Assembly (NCBI GenBank): GCA_003343995.1
Contig: QAKE01000073.1
Span: 1-13,756, forward strand
Length of the DNA stretch: 13,756 bases
Direction: 5' to 3'
Origin: Bacillota bacterium
Lineage (GTDB): Bacteria > Bacillota > Clostridia > Christensenellales > Borkfalkiaceae
Every line of letters begins with the position of its first letter. Within the stretch, counting starts at the first letter, position 1. The position numbers and the translations under genes are program-made. Below the pieces are notes generated by a model. It made no database searches and was not told the DNA's origin. It saw nothing but the letters and a program-made list of their open reading frames with translations. Shown here one piece after another: positions 8,834-13,756 of this stretch.

Positions 8834-8850
8834 TGTACAAATTCGCGACA
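8834..8850. repeat. Motif copy A in the GH38-GH97 divergent region
   Basis: TGTACAAATTCGCGACA. It differs from copy B (TGTCACAAATGCGACA, 8894-8909) by small insertions and substitutions and lies in the same orientation about 60 bases upstream of it. Each copy starts with TGT and ends with ACA. Its centre lies roughly 44 bases upstream of the start expected from the GH38 box at 8812-8805. A proposed regulator-binding site; unproven. Confidence 0.45.
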
Positions 8851-8893
8851 TAGATGTGCAAAAAGTCGTCTATGGCGGGATTTTACACATTTA

Positions 8894-8909
8894 TGTCACA
8901 AATGCGACA
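8894..8909. repeat. Motif copy B, next to the GH97 promoter
   Basis: TGTCACAAATGCGACA, with TGTC and GACA as inverted ends around eight bases. It sits directly upstream of the -33 region of the GH97 promoter, centred about 44 bases before the expected start site, the classic place for an activator touching RNA polymerase. It overlaps the palindrome ACATTTATGT (8887-8896). Confidence 0.45.
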
Positions 8910-8912
8910 CAC

Positions 8913-8939
8913 TTTCTGCCGGGTCATAGACTACCTTTG
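8913..8939 (+). promoter_or_regulatory. Promoter of GH97
   Basis: TACCTTTG at 8932-8939 matches the -7 consensus TAnnTTTG exactly. Transcription should start near 8946, about 22 bases before the ATG. The -33 region (TTTCTG at 8913-8918) is a poor match, which fits a promoter that needs an activator. Confidence 0.65.
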
Positions 8940-8968
8940 CATACCGTTAAAATCCAAAAGCTAAGAAC

Positions 8969-10924
8969 ATGAAAAAACAATTCCTACTCTCGGCAGTCCT
9001 CTGCTTCTCATTCTCACTGGCCACTTTCGGACAGAAGGTACATCAACTGACTTCACCCAACGGAAACATCCGCATCTCAGTGAAGCTGACCAGTCAAATC
9101 CAATATAACGTAACACAAGGGGACCAAACATTGATGGAAAACTGTGCCATCGGTCTGGAAACCGCCAACCGGCAGTTGGGAGTCCAGCCCAAACTGAGCA
9201 AAGCGGTGCGTCAAAGTGTAAACGAAAAGCTGACTCCCGTGATACCTTTGAAATTCTCTACCGTAACCAACCACTACAACCAATTGCTACTGAAGTTCAA
9301 AGGAGATTATTCAGTGGAATTCCGTGCCTTTGACGACGGATTCGCCTACCGCTTTCTTACTAACCTGAAAGGCGAACAAGAGATAATGAATGAAACCTTT
9401 CGCCTGAATCTTGCAGACGACTGCCTGTTGCATCTCCAACAGCCCGGCGGTTTCAAGACTGCCTATGAAGAAGAATACTGCCATCAAACCAGCAGTGAGT
9501 GGAAAGCTTCCAACCGTATGGCTCTGCTTCCTCTCTTAGCCAGCACACGAAAAGGCACTAAAATCCTTATCAGCGAAACCGATTTGGCAGATTATCCCGC
9601 GATGTTCCTGAAGAGCGACGGACAAGGCGGTATCACCTCCGCTTTTCCACGCCTGCCCCTTGAATTCGGCGAAGACGGCGACCGCAGCCTCAAGATTCTG
9701 AAAGAAGCCGACTGCATGGCCCGTACCGTGGGAAAGCGCAGTTATCCGTGGCGTTATTTCGTCATTGCCGACGACGACCGCAGACTTATAGAAAACACCC
9801 TCTCCTACCGTCTGGCAGAAAAGAATGTCATAGAAGACACCTCTTGGATCAAGCCCGGACTGGCAAGCTGGGAATGGTGGAACGGAGCCACACCCTACGG
9901 TCCCGACGTGAACTTCAAGGCAGGCTGCAACCTCGACACCTACAAGTACTTCATCGACTTCGCATCCCATTATGGCGTAGAATATATCGTAATGGACGAA
10001 GGCTGGGCGATGAGCACTCGCGACCCCTATACGCCCAATCCCACGGTAGACGTACACGAACTCATCCGCTACGGTAAGGAGAAAAACGTAGGCATCGTGC
10101 TATGGCTCACCTGGCTTACGGTAGAAAATCACTTTGACCTGTTCGAGACCTTCGAGAAGTGGGGCGTGAAAGGCGTAAAGATAGATTTCATGGATCGCAG
10201 CGACCAATGGATGGTGAACTTCTACGAACGTGTGGCACACGAAGCCGCCAAGCACCACCTCTTCGTTGACTTCCACGGTGCCTTCAAACCTGCCGGACTG
10301 GAATACAAATACCCCAACGTACTCTCCTACGAAGGTGTGAGAGGCATGGAACAAATGGGTGGATGCCGTCCCGACAACAGTGTCTACTTCCCCTTTATAC
10401 GCAATGCGGTAGGAGCCATGGACTATACTCCCGGTGCCATGCTCAGCATGCAGCCGGAGGTTTATCGTTCCGAACGCCCCAATTCCGCCAGCATCGGCAC
10501 ACGTGCTTACCAGATGGCACTTTTCGTCCTCTTTGAAAGCGGACTGCAGATGATGGCAGACAACCCCACCCTCTACTATCGCAACGACGAGTGCACACGT
10601 TTCATCACCCAAGTGCCCCAGACATGGGACGAAACCATCGCCCTCGAAGCCGAAGCAGGAGAGTATGCCATCGTAGCCAAACGTAAAGGAAATCAATGGT
10701 ATATAGGAGGCATGACCAACAACCGCGAACGTGAACGGGTCTTCAACATCTCCCTCGATTTTCTGCAAGAAGGCAAACCTTATCTCATGACCGCCTTTGA
10801 AGACGGCATCAACGCTGACCGCCAGGCCATGGACTACCGCAAGCAGGAGCAATCCTTGAAGAAAGGTGACCGCATTACCATCCGTTTGGCACGCAACGGT
10901 GGATTTGCCGCAGTCATTCGCTAA
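8969..10924 (+). CDS. GH97 retaining glycosidase, probably alpha-galactosidase, periplasmic
   Basis: GH97 contains calcium-dependent inverting alpha-glucosidases (SusB type) and retaining alpha-galactosidases. This 651-residue protein has a signal peptide (about 1-21) and the full family length: an N-terminal beta-sandwich (about 25-280), a barrel (about 290-560) and a C-terminal beta domain. GVKGVKIDFMDRSDQ (399-413) supplies D406, placed like the nucleophile of the retaining B. thetaiotaomicron enzyme. SYEGVRGMEQ (453-462) supplies E455 and E461; their six-residue spacing matches E526 and E532 of SusB, so E461 is the likely acid/base. At VDFHGAFKP (433-441) a glycine (G437) replaces the catalytic-base glutamate that SusB has in its HE motif. 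So the retaining galactosidase branch is favoured over SusB-type glucosidase. It likely removes alpha-galactose caps; the residue numbers for known enzymes are from memory. Confidence 0.93.
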   Translation: MKKQFLLSAVLCFSFSLATFGQKVHQLTSPNGNIRISVKLTSQIQYNVTQGDQTLMENCAIGLETANRQLGVQPKLSKAVRQSVNEKLTPVIPLKFSTVTNHYNQLLLKFKGDYSVEFRAFDDGFAYRFLTNLKGEQEIMNETFRLNLADDCLLHLQQPGGFKTAYEEEYCHQTSSEWKASNRMALLPLLASTRKGTKILISETDLADYPAMFLKSDGQGGITSAFPRLPLEFGEDGDRSLKILKEADCMARTVGKRSYPWRYFVIADDDRRLIENTLSYRLAEKNVIEDTSWIKPGLASWEWWNGATPYGPDVNFKAGCNLDTYKYFIDFASHYGVEYIVMDEGWAMSTRDPYTPNPTVDVHELIRYGKEKNVGIVLWLTWLTVENHFDLFETFEKWGVKGVKIDFMDRSDQWMVNFYERVAHEAAKHHLFVDFHGAFKPAGLEYKYPNVLSYEGVRGMEQMGGCRPDNSVYFPFIRNAVGAMDYTPGAMLSMQPEVYRSERPNSASIGTRAYQMALFVLFESGLQMMADNPTLYYRNDECTRFITQVPQTWDETIALEAEAGEYAIVAKRKGNQWYIGGMTNNRERERVFNISLDFLQEGKPYLMTAFEDGINADRQAMDYRKQEQSLKKGDRITIRLARNGGFAAVIR

Positions 10925-10943
10925 ACCGCGCCCACTACATTCA

Positions 10944-11006
10944 TACCTGCTTGCTCCCTACCTGCTCCGTATCAAGTCCGTCTCTAAGGACACGGAGCAG
11001 GCAGTA
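10944..11006 (+). repeat. Two mutually exclusive hairpins sharing one arm
   Basis: CCTGCTCCGT (10961-10970) pairs perfectly over 10 bases with ACGGAGCAGG (10992-11001), and an inner GTCC/GGAC pair (10976-10979 with 10988-10991) can extend it. A second left arm, TACCTGCTTGCTCC (10944-10957), can pair with GGAGCAGGCAGTA (10994-11006) with one bulged C and one G-U pair. The two foldings compete for the same right arm. No T-run follows on either strand, so it is not a normal terminator. It may protect the GH97 mRNA end. Confidence 0.6.
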
Positions 11007-11037
11007 GACGGATACGAAAGAAAGTATATTGCAAATA

Positions 11038-11068
11038 TTGACTGTTTCCGCCTTAAAACGTATCTTTG
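11038..11068 (+). promoter_or_regulatory. Promoter of the HTCS gene
   Basis: TATCTTTG (11061-11068) matches the Bacteroidetes -7 box exactly, and TTG at 11038-11040 lies 20 bases upstream, as expected for the -33 element. Transcription should start near 11075, about 20 bases before the ATG at 11095. This is the most complete promoter in the window, consistent with steady, activator-independent expression of the sensor. Confidence 0.7.
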
Positions 11069-11094
11069 CAATTTAAATCAATACAACAAGCCAC

Positions 11095-13756
11095 ATGAAA
11101 GACCTATACAGGAAAGGCCGTACACTTTTATTGCTCATCAGCCTCTTGTGCTGTTTTTCGGATTCCATGCACGCTTACAGTCTACGACAATTCTCCAATA
11201 AGAACGGGCTTTCCAACAGTGCCATCCAATCTCTTTATCAAGACAGCCAAGGCATACTCTGGATAGGAACGTGCGACGGGTTGAACGTATTTGACGGCAA
11301 CGCCATCTGCCTCTACACACCCGTTGACGTGTCCCGCAACCTGCTGTCGGGCAACATCATCAGCCAGATAGTGGAATCAGAACCAGACATTCTGTGGCTA
11401 CAAACCAACTACGGACTGGATAGGCTGGACACACGCCGGCAAACCTGCCAGACCTTCACCGAATTCAAGGACAACATCTTCCTGGCACGCAGCAACGACA
11501 ACTGCATGTTAGTGCTGAAAGACGACGGAAATCTATATCATTACCAGCAAGAAAACCGGAAGTTCCTCTTGCTGGACACTTCTCCCATGGACTTTAACAA
11601 GGTGCTGGGCATGACCATCGACCCCAACAATCTGCTCTGGATATTCGCAGCCGGAGACAACACCCGCTGCTACCGTCTGAACCACACGGAAGAAAGCGTG
11701 ACACTGACTCCTGAAAAGCCTTTCGAACACCACGGACTACGGCATGCCTTCATCGGAGAAGACGCAGCCTACTTCATCGACCAGACCTGTGCTCTCTACG
11801 AATATAATTTCAGTAACCGGCAGCGCTACTACATTGCCGACCTGAAAGACGAAATAGAAAAACGGGGCGAGGTGTCTTCCATCATCAAGCGAGAGAACGA
11901 TTTCTGCATCGGCTTCAAAAGCAGCGGCTTGATAATACTGAGATACGAAACAAGCCAAAAGATTAAATACCGCACGGAATACACCGAAATACAGTCGGGC
12001 ATCTTCTGCCTGATGAAAGACAAGTTTCAGGACATCGTATGGGTGGCTACCGACGGAGAAGGACTGTACATGCTTTACAGTGATACGTTCACCATGACCA
12101 ATACCCTGCTCAACACTCCTGCGTATCAGATAAACAACCCGGTACGCAGCCTCTACCTCGATTCACAGCAGACTCTATGGATAGGGACCAAAGGCAGCGG
12201 CATAGTGCGCATACCGAACTATCCTGCCAACAATACACCTGAAAAGCACGACCGCCTTATCGCCGGAAGCAGTACACTGACCGACAACTCCGTCTACTGC
12301 TTCGCACCCGGCGGCAAAGACAGACTTTGGATAGGCACGGAAAACGGAATCAACTATTACTCCTACTCTACCCGCCAACTGAAAGAACTGGCGGTGCAAG
12401 CCAATGGAACCAAAGTGAAATATGTGCACTCCATCGACCAAACCAACGACACTACACTGTGGATTTCCACCGTGGGCGAAGGAATCGTAAAGGTGATTAT
12501 AGAGAACCGGGGAACGAATCCCATCGTGAAGCATGCCGCACGTACTTTGGTGAGCAACGGACACATGGCATCAAATTACTTTTTCACCTCCTACCGTGAA
12601 AGCGACTCCGTGTTGTGGTTCGGAAACAGAGGACTTGGAGCCTACCGCATTGACGTGCGTACCGGAGAGACAGTCCCCTTCCGCTTCAACAACTTGGTGA
12701 ACAGCCAAACCGCCAACGACGTGTTCGCCATACACAAAAACGAGCAGGGCTACTGGCTGGGCACCGGTTCGGGGCTTCTCCGTTTCCACCCAAACAAAGA
12801 TGGAAACCCTGACAGCATCAGCGCAAAGCTCTACACCAACAGCACCGTACACGGTATCCTGGAAGACAACCGCGGCAATCTCTGGGTGAGTACCAATCAA
12901 GGATTGATAAGGCTCAACCCCCAAGAACAGACCAAACAAACCTACAACAACGGAAACGGACTGGCCGTGACCGAATTCAGTGACGGAGCCTTCTACAAAG
13001 ACAATGCCACGGGAACCCTTTTCTTCGGAGGGGTAAACGGCTTCGTCACCGTGAAGCCCGATTCTTACATCACCACGGACTACATGCCCGAAATCAGCCT
13101 GAAAGGACTTTCCATCTTCGGCAAGGAATACAACCTGCATGACTTTCTGCACTACAAAGACGGAAAGCCCGTGCTGCAACTGGACTACAAGCACAACTTC
13201 TTCCAGCTCAACTTCCGGATAACAGACTATATCAACGGAAACAACTACTTCTACTCCTACAAACTAAAGGAAGCAAGCGACCAATGGATAGAAAACGGAG
13301 TTTCGCCCAACGCCATCTTCTCCAACCTTTCCCCCGGAGAATATACGCTGTTCGTGAAATACCGCAACAACATCAACGGCAAGGAAAGCCATCCGCAAGC
13401 CTTCACTATTTACATCACTCCTCCCTGGTATCTCAGTTCCTGGGCTTATGCAGGCTACTTTCTGTTAGGATTGCTACTGTGTGCAGGCATAGTCGCCTAC
13501 GCGTTCTATACCTACCGCCTGAAGCGGCAACACATGATGAAGAAGATGGAACGACAGAAAAAAGAAGAAGTCTATGAATCGAAACTGCGCTTCTTCACCA
13601 ACATCACCCACGAGTTTTGCACACCCCTCACCCTGATTCAGGGACCGTGTGAGAAAATACTCACCCACAAGGAGACAGACATCTACACCCACCGCTACGC
13701 CAAGATGATTCAGCAAAACGTGGAAAAGCTGAACGGACTCATCGTGGAGTTGCTGG
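11095..13756 (+). CDS. Hybrid two-component system sensor-regulator (HTCS), 3' end outside window
   Basis: HTCS proteins sense a glycan fragment in the periplasm and activate their PUL through a fused response regulator and AraC-type DNA-binding domain. The frame is open from the ATG at 11095 to the window end (887 residues; complete members have about 1300-1400). Residues 1-27 are a signal peptide or first membrane anchor. A double-propeller sensor (about 30-660) shows repeated blade motifs such as LWIGT, LWIST, LWVST and VWVAT. A Y_Y_Y-type beta domain spans about 690-775, and one membrane helix about 780-804. The histidine-kinase H-box reads FFTNITHEFCTPLTLI, with phospho-acceptor H839; cysteine replaces the more usual arginine after HEF, leaving the histidine intact. 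ATPase, receiver and AraC domains lie outside the window. It has its own promoter and is the likely regulator of the flanking operons. Confidence 0.96.
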   Translation, partial: MKDLYRKGRTLLLLISLLCCFSDSMHAYSLRQFSNKNGLSNSAIQSLYQDSQGILWIGTCDGLNVFDGNAICLYTPVDVSRNLLSGNIISQIVESEPDILWLQTNYGLDRLDTRRQTCQTFTEFKDNIFLARSNDNCMLVLKDDGNLYHYQQENRKFLLLDTSPMDFNKVLGMTIDPNNLLWIFAAGDNTRCYRLNHTEESVTLTPEKPFEHHGLRHAFIGEDAAYFIDQTCALYEYNFSNRQRYYIADLKDEIEKRGEVSSIIKRENDFCIGFKSSGLIILRYETSQKIKYRTEYTEIQSGIFCLMKDKFQDIVWVATDGEGLYMLYSDTFTMTNTLLNTPAYQINNPVRSLYLDSQQTLWIGTKGSGIVRIPNYPANNTPEKHDRLIAGSSTLTDNSVYCFAPGGKDRLWIGTENGINYYSYSTRQLKELAVQANGTKVKYVHSIDQTNDTTLWISTVGEGIVKVIIENRGTNPIVKHAARTLVSNGHMASNYFFTSYRESDSVLWFGNRGLGAYRIDVRTGETVPFRFNNLVNSQTANDVFAIHKNEQGYWLGTGSGLLRFHPNKDGNPDSISAKLYTNSTVHGILEDNRGNLWVSTNQGLIRLNPQEQTKQTYNNGNGLAVTEFSDGAFYKDNATGTLFFGGVNGFVTVKPDSYITTDYMPEISLKGLSIFGKEYNLHDFLHYKDGKPVLQLDYKHNFFQLNFRITDYINGNNYFYSYKLKEASDQWIENGVSPNAIFSNLSPGEYTLFVKYRNNINGKESHPQAFTIYITPPWYLSSWAYAGYFLLGLLLCAGIVAYAFYTYRLKRQHMMKKMERQKKEEVYESKLRFFTNITHEFCTPLTLIQGPCEKILTHKETDIYTHRYAKMIQQNVEKLNGLIVELL

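Larger units (their letters stand above)
8744..8968. promoter_or_regulatory. Divergent control region between GH38 and GH97
   Basis: This 225-base non-coding region serves two divergent genes. It contains -7 boxes facing both ways, two related sequences (8834-8850 and 8894-8909), and two ACATnnATGT palindromes (8848-8857 and 8887-8896) that start 39 bases apart. The layout suits one regulator controlling GH38 and GH97 together, with the HTCS two genes away as the obvious candidate. That link is inferred. Confidence 0.7.
10925..11094. other. GH97-HTCS intergenic region
   Basis: This 170-base non-coding stretch contains a hairpin region (10944-11006) and then the promoter of the HTCS gene (11038-11068). 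I see no T-run after the hairpin, so no standard intrinsic terminator ends the GH97 transcript here; some read-through into the HTCS gene is possible. Confidence 0.7.

Noticed and set aside
8378..8929. A 183-codon plus-strand frame spanning the GH38 5' end and the divergent promoter region
   Set aside because: It overlaps the signal-peptide end of GH38 and the promoters of both divergent genes, and has no recognisable domain.
10100..10852. A 250-codon open frame on the minus strand opposite GH97
   Set aside because: Antisense to the catalytic barrel of GH97, whose motifs are intact; the antisense protein looks like nothing known.
10961..11001. Hairpin after GH97 as an intrinsic terminator
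   Set aside because: The stem is strong but the loop is long and no T-run follows on either strand.
10866..11201. A 111-codon plus-strand frame bridging GH97 and the HTCS gene
   Set aside because: It overlaps the GH97 end, the hairpins, the HTCS promoter and the HTCS start in a different frame; its translation is low in recognisable features.
12571..13194. A 207-codon open frame on the minus strand opposite the HTCS gene
   Set aside because: Antisense shadow of the sensor propeller region; the HTCS frame is continuous and rich in LWIGT-type blade motifs.
13591..13638. HEFCTPL in place of HEFRTPL as a sign of an inactive kinase
   Set aside because: The phospho-acceptor histidine, glutamate and TPLTLI are intact, and I recall cysteine at this site in other Bacteroides HTCS proteins.
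1..13756. Mobile elements, CRISPR arrays, tRNA or rRNA genes
   Set aside because: I looked on both strands and found no transposase or integrase motifs, no regularly spaced repeats and no tRNA-like cloverleaf; the six genes account for nearly the whole window.

Overview
The window is most likely from a gut Bacteroidales genome, probably Bacteroides or a close relative. The signs are a SusC/RagA-type outer-membrane transporter, a hybrid two-component (HTCS) sensor, glycosidases with export signals, and promoters with the Bacteroidetes -7 box TAnnTTTG. It holds part of one polysaccharide utilization locus (PUL). Six protein genes cover nearly everything, and the longest gap is 260 bases. I see no RNA gene, mobile element, CRISPR array or broken gene. 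Both outer genes run off the window.

Layout, left to right. On the minus strand, in transcription order from the centre leftwards: a 1218-residue GH38 alpha-mannosidase (8743-5087), a strong intrinsic terminator (5061-5025), a GH76 endo-alpha-1,6-mannanase lipoprotein (4826-3594), a GH125 exo-alpha-1,6-mannosidase (3557-2094), and the first 650 residues of a SusC-like TonB-dependent transporter (1951-1). On the plus strand, divergent from GH38: a GH97 enzyme with the residue pattern of the retaining alpha-galactosidase branch (8969-10924), a 3' hairpin region, then the first 887 residues of an HTCS sensor (11095 to the end).

How the genes work together (inference from family knowledge). GH76 plus GH125 is the standard pair for cutting an alpha-1,6-mannan backbone: GH76 cuts internally and GH125 takes mannose off the exposed ends. 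GH38 would remove alpha-linked mannose side chains. GH97 would remove a different cap, most simply alpha-galactose. SusC, with a SusD expected just beyond base 1, would import oligosaccharides, and the HTCS would sense a breakdown product and switch on the operons. The gene set resembles the yeast alpha-mannan PULs known from Bacteroides thetaiotaomicron, but no GH92 mannosidase is visible here. A galactose-capped alpha-mannan, such as a fungal galactomannan, is a reasonable substrate guess but not proven.

The least expected signals are non-coding. Related sequences around TGT-ACAAA-CGACA occur twice between GH38 and GH97, and a partial copy lies ahead of GH76; they are candidates for the HTCS operator. 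After GH97 there are two mutually exclusive hairpins that share one arm. I found no clearly new class of system; the locus is best described as a variant alpha-mannan PUL.
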